DNA of 64,000 nucleotides, taken from contig NZ_JACXAI010000004.1 in NCBI RefSeq assembly GCF_014773385.1, forward strand, positions 171,478 to 235,477. Direction: 5' to 3'. Below, piece by piece: positions 55,701 through 63,879 of this stretch. The position numbers and the translations under genes are program-made. Below the pieces are notes generated by a model. It was not told where the DNA came from. It searched no databases and saw only the letters and a program-made list of their open reading frames with translations. The first letter of the stretch is position 1, and every line of letters starts with the position of its first letter. The stretch is from Metabacillus arenae (GTDB lineage Bacteria > Bacillota > Bacilli > Bacillales > Bacillaceae).

Positions 55701-57214
55701 GGGTTTGTTACAACCGCAACACTTTCTTTTAAAAAGTCTGCAATATTTTTTCGGTCAGGATGAATGGCTGCCAGGGGGCCATCATGGCCTAGAGAACGAA
55801 TTGGTTCCGCGCCTTTTTCTGCCATTTGCTCAAGCAGCTGGATATGCTCGCGATCCCAGCCGAATGCAGAATATTGGCCGTTTTGAATCTTTTGAACAGG
55901 TGATAATGTTAATTGGTTTGTACTCTTTGGATGCTTTAACCGAACTTGATAGTTTTCCAAAGACACTTTTGGCGAGAATCGTTGATAAACCTCTTCTTGA
56001 AATTCTGGATAGTGATAAACCTTAATCTCATTATTATCGTTCCATTTTAACCCAACTTTTTCACCCGGCGCTAACGGTTTTGGCTCTCCTGTGTAAAGAG
56101 CATTTGAAATAATTCCAGGCTCTGAAGAGAAAAGATAGGAATCCTTTGTCTCAATTTGCCATAATGGACGGAGCCCAAGAGCATCCACACTGAAAACAGC
56201 CTCATCTGCAAATCTCGAAATAATTCCTGCAGGACCTTGTGCAAAATGACCCCAAGCCTCTCTCACATACGTATATAAATCTTTAATATGGCTTGGATAG
56301 GTCTTAATCTCATTTACAATTGGCGGAAATAAGATGTCAAGAGCTTCAAATAAACTAAAATTGTACCGGCAAACAAGCGTTTCAATCGTCCTGTTTAAAT
56401 CCTGTGAGTCACTGCCCCCATTTGTTAAAGGGACATCAATCATTCTCGCTTCATCCCGTAGTTTGGAGATTGTATTAATCTCTCCATTGTGACCTAGTAC
56501 GCTAAAAGGTTGTACACGGAAAAAGTTTGATAGGGTGTTTGTTGAATAACGATTATGGCCGAGTGTCATCGCAGAAGCAACTAACGGACTTGCTAAATCG
56601 TGATAAAACTTTGGCAAAATGTCACCGGCACCCATTACTTTGTATACTGCTGCATGCTGACTTAAAGAGGCGACGTGAATATGGTCGTCCTTTTCAATTT
56701 CAATTGTAAGATGAAATAATGTTTTCGATAATTGCTTATGTTCTTCATTTGGAATAAGGCCCACTTGCCAAAATAACGGCTCTTCCTGAACAGCGATTGG
56801 TCCTAATGCTTCAGATGATGTTACCTCATCTGTCTCAAAGATTAATTGGAGGTTAGACTTCGTAAGTTCTTTTCTCACATGTTCTTTTATTTGATCTTTG
56901 TTTGTATGTCTGGAAATAAAAAAATGACCGACAACAAAGTCAGGTCGGTCAACTAAAGATTGGTCTTGACCCGCCTGCTGCAACTTTTCCTTCCAAAGTT
57001 TTTTTGGAAGGTCAATGTGAATACCAACACCATCGCCTTCTTCATTAATAAAACCTGCACGATGATTCATCGTCACTAAAGCATTAATACATGCTAAAAT
57101 ATTATCTCTTGTTGGGATATTCTTTTTTTCAATCACAGACACAATACCACAAGCATCATGTTCAGCATTTTTTTGATAATCTGTAAACAAACTTGGACTC
57201 CATTGTTCAGTCAT
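52733..57214 (-). CDS. gltB: Glutamate synthase large chain (GltB-type)
   Basis: 1493 residues. N-terminal glutaminase domain with the catalytic Cys22 in HDACGIVS after a 21-residue propeptide; central domain; FMN-binding synthase domain with GGHLPGSKV and GFDGGTGAARI; the 3Fe-4S cysteines in CTTCRGCHLDTC; C-terminal beta-helix domain (gltB_C, GGxIxGxG repeats). It makes two glutamates from glutamine and 2-oxoglutarate; the electron donor (GltD-NADPH or ferredoxin) is coded elsewhere or not needed. No gltD is next to it. The ATG at 57214 has its strong Shine-Dalgarno 40 nt away, bridged by a hairpin. A cre site and promoter lie upstream. Confidence 0.93.
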   Translation of the reverse strand: MTEQWSPSLFTDYQKNAEHDACGIVSVIEKKNIPTRDNILACINALVTMNHRAGFINEEGDGVGIHIDLPKKLWKEKLQQAGQDQSLVDRPDFVVGHFFISRHTNKDQIKEHVRKELTKSNLQLIFETDEVTSSEALGPIAVQEEPLFWQVGLIPNEEHKQLSKTLFHLTIEIEKDDHIHVASLSQHAAVYKVMGAGDILPKFYHDLASPLVASAMTLGHNRYSTNTLSNFFRVQPFSVLGHNGEINTISKLRDEARMIDVPLTNGGSDSQDLNRTIETLVCRYNFSLFEALDILFPPIVNEIKTYPSHIKDLYTYVREAWGHFAQGPAGIISRFADEAVFSVDALGLRPLWQIETKDSYLFSSEPGIISNALYTGEPKPLAPGEKVGLKWNDNNEIKVYHYPEFQEEVYQRFSPKVSLENYQVRLKHPKSTNQLTLSPVQKIQNGQYSAFGWDREHIQLLEQMAEKGAEPIRSLGHDGPLAAIHPDRKNIADFLKESVAVVTNPAIDRDRETEHFSTRTIIGKRPSLVEKHGQELVLELPSPLLIEGQIGQAAASETDQLSYEQVVEQFSNNKSLAILDTTFNEKEDLKDALSRLADAAIDAVRNGAALLVLEDQKAHKDHELWIDPHLVTSVIDQALVEARIRRNCSILLRSGAIRSLHDIITAYGLGANLISPYILFATVAEEDGPVTPVVNLFNALNKGLEKVISTIGIHELRGYGRLFSAIGLNLEISDKLKVVNFLGSAELKHNLKSLKEDAIERLKDYENEKARPGKTFHIFPRIWKAIGDVASSGNYDGYREKLTEQEEKNPISIRHLTDLKKINSSVPAEKVDLGVGDHDLPFVIASMSFGSQNEVAFRAYAEAADRLNMISMNGEGGEIKDMLGKYPKTRGQQVASGRFGVNAELLNSSNLLEIKIGQGAKPGEGGHLPGSKVTAKIAEARNATIGSDLISPSNNHDIYSIEDLSQMITELKTANDQAKVAVKVPVVPNIGTIAVGIAKAGADIITLSGFDGGTGAARIHALQYVGLPVEIGVKAAHNALLEAGLRHKVEVWADGGIKSALDVVKVMLLGANRVGFGTLSMIAIGCTTCRGCHLDTCHVGIATQIETESQAEEHGLRRFVPRQYDLAVQGLMNMFGAFGTELKSLAASLGFNRLQELVGRSDLLEQTRGVDAMDLSNLLKTNDIQNLVHKEVAASVEEKRLAVAAGAEYLDYHEDDLLESRDFSGVTSEQRVLASRVSCHRVRGRLDGSYKELDDIKLQYRDGSVLGNGLGAYNTSGINILVEGGAQDGTGKTSFGGQIKILKSKGVDGNYYNGSVGKGFGYGAQSGLLLVQGNADARAGIRLSGADIIIGGKVKTPIPANELGNIGVGANIKGFAFEYMTNGRGLVLGDPGPWICAGMTGGVVYVRQQPEMGLTKSAIERRIAKGAKIETGSLSEQGKSDVFELLSIYIDALEQSGQTDEADELKPILNEVENHFIQLVPQKEQADPSVSTE

Positions 57215-57262
57215 AATTGCGGCTAGAGAGAGGGAGCAACCGTCTCTAGGCCTTCACCTCCT
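57215..57262 (-). promoter_or_regulatory. gltB ribosome site with bridging hairpin
   Basis: Minus strand: AGGAGGTGA (57262-57254), one A, then a hairpin GG-CTAGAGA / TCTCTAG-CC (57252-57221, one bulged C, 13-nt loop), then GCAATT and ATG (57214-57212). No start codon in frame lies closer to the site. Folding the hairpin brings the site to about 7 nt from the ATG. Confidence 0.6.
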
Positions 57263-57436
57263 ATAAGCATAGTAATCTATAAAAATAAATGGGTGTTTTC
57301 GTAAATTAGTTTCTAAATGGGTAATCTCTTGATGTAAGACTGAATCCATTAAAGCAACAGTTTCTTAGGAGAGTGCAAAGAAGGAAAGAATAAAGGTAAA
57401 ACTTAAAAAGAAAAAATTTTCAGAATTATAATTCCA

Positions 57437-57465
57437 ATCTTATCACCTTCGGATAGGGTTTTCAA
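57437..57465 (-). promoter_or_regulatory. Probable sigma-A promoter of gltB
   Basis: Minus strand TTGAAA (57465-57460), 17-nt spacer, TAAGAT (57442-57437). Lies about 225 nt before the start codon. Confidence 0.5.
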
Positions 57466-57546
57466 TTATTTATACAGGTTCGTGGATAGGGTATACATTC
57501 TTAATTGTTTGTAAGGAAACCTGACAAAGTTAGGGAGTGAAAATAA

Positions 57547-57560
57547 TGTAAGCGTTTACT
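57547..57560. promoter_or_regulatory. cre-like site upstream of gltB promoter
   Basis: TGTAAGCGTTTACT matches the cre consensus at 13 of 14 positions. It lies about 80 nt upstream of the predicted gltB promoter and 60 nt past the hemL stop. The rest of the hemL-gltB gap has no gene. Confidence 0.55.
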
Positions 57561-57619
57561 ATTGGGTAATAAAAAAATTATGGAAAATGAGTGATTTTCC
57601 ATAATGAAAGAATGTATGG

Positions 57620-58915
57620 TTATTCATTTGAAAGTTGTTTGAATGCATTTCCTGCAGCTGTTATTGTTTTTTCTATATCCTCTTCCGTATGTGCAATCGT
57701 AATAAACCAAGCTTCGTATTTGGAAGGGGCGAGATTTATTCCTTGCTGAAGCATGAGCTTGAAAAACCTTGCAAATCGTTCTCCGTCCGTGTTTTCAGCT
57801 TGCTCATAATTTTCGATTTTCTCATGAGTAAAGTAGACAGTAAGCGCGCCTTTTAAGCGATTAAGAGAAATTGGAATGTTATATGCATCAGCATATTTCT
57901 TAATACCTTCTTCTAAAAGTGCGCCTAAATGATCTAATTTCTCGTACGTTCCTGCTTGTTGTAAAACCTCTAAACAAGCGATCCCAGATAAGATCGATGC
58001 AGGATTGCCTGCCATCGTTCCCGCTTGATAAGCCGGACCTAAAGGAGCCACCGTTTCCATAATGTCCTTTTTGCCTCCATAAGCTCCGATTGGAAGACCG
58101 CCGCCAATAATTTTTCCTAAAACAGTTAAATCAGGCTGGACGCCTAGTAAATCCTGGGCGCCTCCATATGTAAACCGGAAGGCTGTAATAACTTCATCAT
58201 AAATAACTAGTGCGCCAGCTTCATGTGTAAGTCTGTTTACTTCCTGTAAAAATCCTTCTTTTGGTTCAACAATCCCGAAGTTACCAACGATTGGCTCTAC
58301 TAAGACAGCTGCAATTTGGTCTCCCCATTTTTCTAATGCTTTTTTAAATGGCACCAAATCATTGAACGGGACTGTAATTACTTCTTGGGCAATGCTTTTT
58401 GGAACACCGGCAGAATCGGGTGTGCCAAGAGTAGACGGACCTGAACCAGCTGCAACTAAAACAAGGTCTGAGTGACCGTGATAGCAGCCTGCAAATTTTA
58501 TAATTTTATCTCGGCCTGTGTAGGCACGTGCGACACGGATTGTTGTCATAACGGCTTCTGTTCCGGAGTTAACAAATCTTACTTTTTCTAAAGAAGGAAT
58601 CGCTTCCTTCAGCATTTTAGCAAAGGTAATTTCATGCCGGGTCGGAGTTCCATATAATACTCCTGTTTCAGCTGCTTTTTGGATTGCCTGTGTAATATGG
58701 GGATGCGCATGACCTGTAATAATTGGTCCGTATGCAGCCAAATAATCGATGTATTTGTTGCCGTCTACATCCCAGAAATATGCTCCCTTTCCTTTTTCCA
58801 TAACAACTGGCGCCCCGCCGCCTACTGCTTTGTATGAACGAGATGGACTGTTTACACCACCGACAATATGTTGCAAAGCCTCGTCATGAAGCTTTTCAGA
58901 ATTTAAGTGTTGCAT
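57620..58915 (-). CDS. hemL: Glutamate-1-semialdehyde 2,1-aminomutase (GsaB/HemL)
   Basis: 431 residues, class III aminotransferase fold. Motifs: [10 protein letters not shown] at the N-terminus, [19 protein letters not shown] and the PLP lysine in [11 protein letters not shown] (about residue 268). It isomerises glutamate 1-semialdehyde to 5-aminolevulinate, the haem precursor, in the cytoplasm. Its neighbours match the gsaB position of B. subtilis, a second copy to hemL in many bacilli; the name gsaB may be apt if another hemL exists. GGAGGATATC precedes the ATG. Confidence 0.92.
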   Translation of the reverse strand: MQHLNSEKLHDEALQHIVGGVNSPSRSYKAVGGGAPVVMEKGKGAYFWDVDGNKYIDYLAAYGPIITGHAHPHITQAIQKAAETGVLYGTPTRHEITFAKMLKEAIPSLEKVRFVNSGTEAVMTTIRVARAYTGRDKIIKFAGCYHGHSDLVLVAAGSGPSTLGTPDSAGVPKSIAQEVITVPFNDLVPFKKALEKWGDQIAAVLVEPIVGNFGIVEPKEGFLQEVNRLTHEAGALVIYDEVITAFRFTYGGAQDLLGVQPDLTVLGKIIGGGLPIGAYGGKKDIMETVAPLGPAYQAGTMAGNPASILSGIACLEVLQQAGTYEKLDHLGALLEEGIKKYADAYNIPISLNRLKGALTVYFTHEKIENYEQAENTDGERFARFFKLMLQQGINLAPSKYEAWFITIAHTEEDIEKTITAAGNAFKQLSNE

Positions 58916-59143
58916 GATATCCTCCTACTGATAAAAAAGTTCTCTTTTATTCTAGCATTTCACAAAAGGAGGTCAATCAACAGGTTTATAAAGCTTGTAA
59001 TGTGGTATTATTAGGGAAATGATACATTTACCTTATTTTCTCAGATTTTCAGTATCTCAAAATAAAATGTAACCTCCATGAATAGACATCAGGTAAATAT
59101 ATAAATATTTTGGCTCCACTTATATGGAGATGGGGGAATAATA

Positions 59144-59371
59144 ATGGATCTAAATTTGGCAGTCATTTTATTGGGAGCGCTTACAACTGGAGTGATTATT
59201 GGTACAATCCTTTATTTTCTTGCTAAAAGAAGAGCGAAACAAAAGCTTGGCTTTATTGGTTTTTTCTCTGTAGTCGTTAGCCAGCTTGTGCTGGGCTATT
59301 TCCTCTCTATCCCGATGTTTTTAGTTTTTTTATTATTAATAGCCATAGACTGGAAAGGACCTATTCATTAG
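59144..59371 (+). CDS. Small membrane protein, unknown function
   Basis: 75 residues with two hydrophobic spans (about 5-24 and 37-66) separated by a short basic loop AKRRAKQK. ATG 59144 follows GGGGGAATAAT. Not recognised. It lies on the plus strand directly before the potassium channel gene, 78 nt away, and may be coexpressed. Confidence 0.6.
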   Translation: MDLNLAVILLGALTTGVIIGTILYFLAKRRAKQKLGFIGFFSVVVSQLVLGYFLSIPMFLVFLLLIAIDWKGPIH

Positions 59372-59449
59372 ACAATTAAGGTTTTTCGAATATTCACCCT
59401 TGATCCATTATATATTCTAATAAGAAGAATGTGGGACGAGGTTAAATAA

Positions 59450-59845
59450 GTGGATATCATTTTTTTAATCCTTATTGTTATTTGTTTATTAATGAGTTTA
59501 AAAATTTTTTTATCGATTCGCTCAAAGCACCAATTCCTTGCAAGGGAAACCATTTTAGTTCTTGTTTTTATGTATATTTCCTTGTTAGTCAGCTTTGCCA
59601 TGTTTTATTTGATCTTTATGCAGACAGGAAGTTCGATTCTGTTAGATAATGGGGTCCCTGTAACAGGATCCTACTTTCAAAAACTGAATACTTGCTTGTA
59701 TTTCAGTGCAGTCACTTTGTTTTCCGTTGGTTACGGTGATATTAATCCAGTTGGAATCGGGAGGTTTATTGCGGTTATTCAAGCACTAATCGGCTATTTG
59801 CTTCCAATTATTTTTGTAGCCAGGTCTGTAATTAGTTCTGAATAG
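59450..59845 (+). CDS. Two-transmembrane potassium channel
   Basis: 131 residues. Two spans (about 38-58 and 108-128) flank a pore loop with selectivity filter TLFSVGYGDINP (Val93-Asp97); an additional hydrophobic N-terminal span is at 3-20. It forms a tetrameric K+ channel. GTG start at 59450 after GAGGTTAA. No regulatory RCK domain is present. The downstream gene bcp is 62 nt away. Confidence 0.85.
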   Translation: MDIIFLILIVICLLMSLKIFLSIRSKHQFLARETILVLVFMYISLLVSFAMFYLIFMQTGSSILLDNGVPVTGSYFQKLNTCLYFSAVTLFSVGYGDINPVGIGRFIAVIQALIGYLLPIIFVARSVISSE

Positions 59846-59907
59846 TTGTACAAGTCTCCAAAATTGGGTAGTCTTTTACTAAACCATTCAATTTTGGAGG
59901 TATTCAC

Positions 59908-60378
59908 ATGACAATTGAGGTCGGGCAAAATGCACCTGATTTTGAATTAGCGGCTGATAACGGAGAAAAAGTAAAACTATCTGATTTAAAAGGCCGTTTT
60001 GTCGTACTTTATTTTTATCCTAAAGATATGACACCAGGATGTACCACACAGGCCTGTGATTTTAGAGACCTTTACACAAGCTTTAAAGAGCTGGATGCTG
60101 TTATTCTTGGAGTCAGTCCAGATCCTGAAGTAAAGCACCAAAAGTTTAAGGAAAAGCATGATCTGCCATTCACGCTTCTTGTAGATGAAGATCACGCGGT
60201 AGCTGAGAAATACGGCGTTTGGAAGCTGAAGAAAAATTTCGGAAAAGAATACATGGGGATTGAACGCTCAACTTTCATTATTGATAAAGAAGGAAAGATT
60301 GTGAAGGAATGGCGTAAAGTAAAAGTAAAAGGGCATGTAGAAGAAGCTTTGCAATACATTAAAGACAATTTAGCGTGA
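59908..60378 (+). CDS. bcp: Thioredoxin-dependent thiol peroxidase Bcp (YgaF)
   Basis: 156 residues. Peroxidatic Cys45 and resolving Cys50 in DMTPGCTTQACDF, the BCP-type peroxiredoxin signature with the two cysteines five apart. It reduces hydrogen and organic peroxides using thioredoxin. GGAGGT precedes the ATG. Sits near perR, as ygaF does in B. subtilis; peroxide control is plausible but no PerR box is seen directly before it. Confidence 0.92.
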   Translation: MTIEVGQNAPDFELAADNGEKVKLSDLKGRFVVLYFYPKDMTPGCTTQACDFRDLYTSFKELDAVILGVSPDPEVKHQKFKEKHDLPFTLLVDEDHAVAEKYGVWKLKKNFGKEYMGIERSTFIIDKEGKIVKEWRKVKVKGHVEEALQYIKDNLA

Positions 60379-60483
60379 TTTTCCTATTTTTCTTTGGAAC
60401 AGGGCGAAAGTCCAGACATTTTGATAAAAAATGAGTATGTTAAAAGGGAAGGCATAACCTCCTCATATGTTAGCGCAAGCATT

Positions 60484-60509
60484 GTGCGGGAACTCCCCGC
60501 ACTTTTTTT
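60484..60509 (+). terminator. Intrinsic terminator of bcp
   Basis: GTGCGGG / CCCGCAC, loop AACTC, followed by seven T. Confidence 0.9.
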
Positions 60510-60653
60510 ATTAGTCGAAAGCAGTCTAAGATTCGTTGTCTGGAATCATCACCTTCCCAGAGAAACTTTTGGTCACCATAAATAGTAGTCTTTCTTGGAG
60601 AGAAATTTTCTTATACAATGAATAAGGAATAAAGGGATAGGGAGCGCTTACCT

Positions 60654-61607
60654 GTGAAGATTTTATCAACCGTTCGATTGCCTGATCATGATAAAGAAAG
60701 ATTATCAAAAAAATACCCGCAATGTACCTTTGTATTTGATCAAAAAATAAATAAAGCTGTGGAATATCTTAAGGAAGCAGAAATTCTTCTTACATATGGA
60801 GAAGATTTGAATGAGGAGCATGTTTACTCAGCAAGTGATTTAAAGTGGATTATGGTAGCTTCAGCCGGTTTGGAGAAAATGCCGTTTTCTGCTTTGCAGG
60901 AAAAGAATGTTTTGGTTACAAATGCAAGAGGAATACATAAAATACCGATGGCAGAATACACACTTGCGATGATGCTTCAGGTTTCACGTCAAGCAAAGGT
61001 TTTAAGCAAAAATGAAGCAGAACAGAATTGGACGAGAAAAGTGGAAATGGTAGAACTATTCGGTAAAACCATTGTTGTTTTGGGGGCTGGAGCAATTGGC
61101 TCCGAGATCGCGAGGCTGTGCAAAGCATTTAATATGAGAACAATTGGAATTAATACTACCGAGAATGATGTTCCTCATTTTGATCAGATAGTTAAAATAG
61201 ACAAGCTGGATAATGTAGTAGGGGACGGAGATTTTGTGGTATCAGCTCTGCCAAGTACCAGGCAAACTCAAGGCATATTAGGAATTGATCAGTTTAAATT
61301 CATGAAACGGGAAGCTGTTCTGATCAATATTGGCCGGGGCGACGCAATAATAGAAAAAGACTTAATAAAAGCATTATCTGAAAATCTTTTGAAGCATGCA
61401 GTACTTGATGTGTTTATAAAAGAACCGCTTCATATGGAGCATCCATTTTGGACGATGGATAACGTCACAGTTACTCCGCACTTATCAGGTATTTCAAAAA
61501 TGTATTTACCACGAGCATTGGAAATATTTGAAGATAATTTAAATATGTATCTAAGTGGAAAACTAAATGAAATGAGAAATCCGATTCAATTAGAAAAAGG
61601 CTACTAA
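60654..61607 (+). CDS. D-isomer-specific 2-hydroxyacid dehydrogenase
   Basis: 317 residues. NAD(P) motif VLGAGAIGSEIARLC (about 141-155), the catalytic Arg in NIGRGDAI, Glu in IKEPLH and His in TPHLSG. It reduces a 2-keto acid or oxidises a hydroxy acid; substrate unknown. GTG at 60654 follows AGGGAG. It lies between bcp and perR, where I recall no such gene in B. subtilis. Not obviously cotranscribed with either neighbour. Confidence 0.85.
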   Translation: MKILSTVRLPDHDKERLSKKYPQCTFVFDQKINKAVEYLKEAEILLTYGEDLNEEHVYSASDLKWIMVASAGLEKMPFSALQEKNVLVTNARGIHKIPMAEYTLAMMLQVSRQAKVLSKNEAEQNWTRKVEMVELFGKTIVVLGAGAIGSEIARLCKAFNMRTIGINTTENDVPHFDQIVKIDKLDNVVGDGDFVVSALPSTRQTQGILGIDQFKFMKREAVLINIGRGDAIIEKDLIKALSENLLKHAVLDVFIKEPLHMEHPFWTMDNVTVTPHLSGISKMYLPRALEIFEDNLNMYLSGKLNEMRNPIQLEKGY

Positions 61608-61644
61608 AAAACAATCCTTACTTATGGCTCTTTTCAGCAGATAA

Positions 61645-61691
61645 TTGACAAAAGTCTTTGTCGCAAGGTACACTAATTATAAATATTATAA
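61645..61691 (+). promoter_or_regulatory. perR promoter with PerR box
   Basis: TTGACA (61645-61650), 18-nt spacer, TACACT (61669-61674). Overlapping the start region is TTATAAATATTATAA (61677-61691), one base from the consensus PerR box TTATAATNATTATAA. It predicts that PerR represses its own gene. Confidence 0.75.
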
Positions 61692-61727
61692 AGTAAGAAT
61701 GTTTACTAGAAGAGAGGTGCATGACGG

Positions 61728-62165
61728 ATGTCTGAACATCAGTTAAAAGAAGCACTTGATACTTTAAAGCAAACAGGAGTTAGAATTACTCCGCAACGTC
61801 ATGCGATATTAGAATATTTGATCAATTCAATGACTCATCCAACTGCTGATGATATATACAAATCATTAGAGGGTAAATTTCCAAATATGAGTGTTGCAAC
61901 AGTTTACAATAATCTGCGTGTCTTTCGAGAGGTTGGATTAGTAAAAGAATTGACGTATGGCGACGCGTCAAGCCGCTTCGATTTCGTAACGACCGAGCAT
62001 TACCATGTCATCTGTGAAAGCTGCGGGAAGATCGTAGACTTCCACTATCCTGGATTAGATGAAGTAGAACATTTAGCTGCACATGTCACAGGGTTTAAAG
62101 TTAGTCATCATAGAATGGAAATATACGGAACATGCGGAGATTGCGAAAAGAAACATGCTCATTAA
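61728..62165 (+). CDS. perR: Peroxide stress regulator PerR (Fur family)
   Basis: 145 residues, same length as B. subtilis PerR. The regulatory metal ligands His37, Asp85, His91, His93 and Asp104 are all present at the same positions, as are the four zinc cysteines (C96, C99, C136, C139). Winged-helix part in the first 80 residues with [16 protein letters not shown]. It senses H2O2 by metal-catalysed histidine oxidation and represses catalase and iron-uptake genes. GAGAGGTG precedes the ATG. Followed by ygzB in reverse, as in B. subtilis. Confidence 0.95.
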   Translation: MSEHQLKEALDTLKQTGVRITPQRHAILEYLINSMTHPTADDIYKSLEGKFPNMSVATVYNNLRVFREVGLVKELTYGDASSRFDFVTTEHYHVICESCGKIVDFHYPGLDEVEHLAAHVTGFKVSHHRMEIYGTCGDCEKKHAH

Positions 62166-62315
62166 GAAAAAACGGGAGTGTCAAAAAAGTACATCCCAAA
62201 CCTTTCAAGCTGAGACTGAATGATTCGCACTATGGATAAATTACCTTCACAGGGAATTCCTGTTATTAAGGCTAGCCATGGAGAATGGAATAATAACCAC
62301 ATACTAGAACTTATA

Positions 62316-62350
62316 AAAGCTGATAGATTCATTTCTATCAGCTTTATTTT
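62316..62350. terminator. Bidirectional terminator between perR and ygzB
   Basis: AAAGCTGATAGA / TCTATCAGCTTT, 12-bp perfect stem with loop of 6, T-run beyond it on the plus strand. An ORF of 94 codons (62220-62504) across it on the plus strand has no ribosome site and is not a gene. Confidence 0.85.
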
Positions 62351-62700
62351 TGTACGCTCTTCCGATTGTATTTTTCATCAAAATCCTTGCCTTCTAAATT
62401 TTTATCAAGTGTCAGGGGTTCTCTGCAGTACATGCACATATCAACCCGACCAAGTATTTTTGTTGTTTTCCCGCAAGATGGACAAACAACCTGAACAGCT
62501 TTAGTCGAAAGCATGCCGATCCAGAAATAAACTCCTGTGCTTGCAACTATACATAAGAGCCCTAACATCATAAAGACAGTCATCCATAATGGGCTGCTGC
62601 GGAAGAAGACACCTAAATACATGACAAGAAAGCCGACAAAAATCAGGCTTAACGCAAATGTCCGTATTTTATTTATTTTACTAGAGTATTTTTTAGCCAT
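62344..62700 (-). CDS. ygzB: YgzB, DUF2614 membrane zinc-ribbon protein
   Basis: 118 residues. Two hydrophobic spans (about 12-31 and 37-61) and a C-terminal zinc ribbon [20 protein letters not shown]. The family's function is unknown. GAGGAGGG precedes the ATG. It stands between perR and ygxA in the B. subtilis order. Confidence 0.88.
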   Translation of the reverse strand: MAKKYSSKINKIRTFALSLIFVGFLVMYLGVFFRSSPLWMTVFMMLGLLCIVASTGVYFWIGMLSTKAVQVVCPSCGKTTKILGRVDMCMYCREPLTLDKNLEGKDFDEKYNRKSVQK

Positions 62701-62885
62701 TAATTTACCCTCCTCTCATAAATATAGCATAATTAAACCCCTTTCATAATGTTAATCCGAAAATACTAGTAGAAGTATAAAGAATTATCACTTATAATTT
62801 TCAAAGTGCCTGAAAAAAAGGAATCTTGTCTTCAAATGTAGAATGAATTGAATTGTTACCTTAAAAATCAACTGGAGGAATCATA

Positions 62886-63749
62886 ATGGAAAACATTCTC
62901 CGCCCAATATATCAAGAAAGAGCAAGCCATCCTGATACACTAGCTGTGTTAATGATGGAAAAAAGAAATCAAACCTCTCCACAAACAGATAATTTGGATG
63001 TTGCGTTATTTGTTATCGTGAAAGATGCTGAACATCCTTTATATGTAAAACATTATGAATTTAATGATCAAAAAGCCTCTTTAAATATAGTGACGAGCGA
63101 GCAAGTTGACGAATGGCTGCTATTAGGTACTAATCGCCGTATGGTGGATTTAATTTTTAATAGTAAGGTTTTATTCGACCGTAATGAATTTCTATTAGGC
63201 TTGAGAGACCGCTTGTCAACTTTTCCTTTTGGGGAAAGAAAGCTCAAGATAGGATTAGAATTTGGAAAGCTGATTAGAAGGTATTTGGAAGGAAAAGCTT
63301 TTTTTGAATCCAAGCAATTTCTTGATGCCTACAACAGTATTGTCCATGCGCTTCATCACCTAGCCAGGCTGGAAGTAATAGATAAAGGCTTTTATCCGGA
63401 AGTGACTGTCTGGAACCAAGTAAAACAAATTGAACCTCAGGTTTATAAGCTTTATCAAGAATTAGTGGAAAGCGATGAAACACTGGAAAAACGATTGGAG
63501 CTTCTTTTTTTAGCAAGTGATTTTCTCATCCATTCAAAAACAGAAATAGGTGTTTCCCATTTACTAAAAGTAATGAAAGGAAAGGACAGCTGGTTATTTG
63601 CCGAACTCCTGCTTCATCCAGAATTAAAATATTACTCAGTTGACCTTAGTGTCATTTTGGAGTTTTTAGTAGAGAGGGAAATCATTAAGGTTAAGCGCAT
63701 TGAGACAAAAGGGCAGGATGTTTACCATAGAGCTTATTCAATTTCATAA
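62886..63749 (+). CDS. ygxA: YgxA, nucleotidyltransferase-like protein
   Basis: 287 residues. The N-terminal half has the NTP-transferase-like fold (NLDVALFVIVK); the rest is helical with a C-terminal winged part (LVEREIIKVKRI). Its function is unknown. In B. subtilis it lies directly upstream of rrnD, and here an rRNA promoter region begins 7 nt past its stop. CTGGAGGAATC precedes the ATG. Confidence 0.85.
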   Translation: MENILRPIYQERASHPDTLAVLMMEKRNQTSPQTDNLDVALFVIVKDAEHPLYVKHYEFNDQKASLNIVTSEQVDEWLLLGTNRRMVDLIFNSKVLFDRNEFLLGLRDRLSTFPFGERKLKIGLEFGKLIRRYLEGKAFFESKQFLDAYNSIVHALHHLARLEVIDKGFYPEVTVWNQVKQIEPQVYKLYQELVESDETLEKRLELLFLASDFLIHSKTEIGVSHLLKVMKGKDSWLFAELLLHPELKYYSVDLSVILEFLVEREIIKVKRIETKGQDVYHRAYSIS

Positions 63750-63755
63750 AAACTG

Positions 63756-63784
63756 TTGACATAAGATTTCACCGATGTTATATT
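63756..63784 (+). promoter_or_regulatory. rRNA operon promoter P1
   Basis: TTGACA (63756-63761), 17-nt spacer, TATATT (63779-63784), a near-consensus sigma-A promoter right after ygxA. A GCTGC-type hairpin follows (GTCGCTGCTG / CGGCAGCGGC). Confidence 0.85.
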
Positions 63785-63849
63785 ATAGATCGTCGCTGCT
63801 GACAACTAAGACAAAAACGGCAGCGGCGAAGAAAAAACAAAAATAACTC

Positions 63850-63879
63850 TTGACTTAAATAAAGGTAAGATGTTACATT
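63850..63879 (+). promoter_or_regulatory. rRNA operon promoter P2 and leader
   Basis: TTGACT (63850-63855), 18-nt spacer, TACATT (63874-63879). From about 63885 to the window end runs the leader with the CTTTGAAAACTAAACAAAG element, common before 16S rRNA genes in bacilli and part of the antitermination/processing region. The mature 16S start is not inside the window. Confidence 0.75.

Noticed and set aside
57223..57270. 15-codon leader peptide frame before gltB
   Set aside because: The strong Shine-Dalgarno lies inside it rather than before it, so a hairpin-bridged gltB start explains the layout better.
60394..60585. 63-codon frame after bcp
   Set aside because: It spans the bcp terminator and has no start signal.
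62220..62504. 94-codon plus-strand frame between perR and ygzB
   Set aside because: It crosses the bidirectional terminator and the end of ygzB antisense; no ribosome site.
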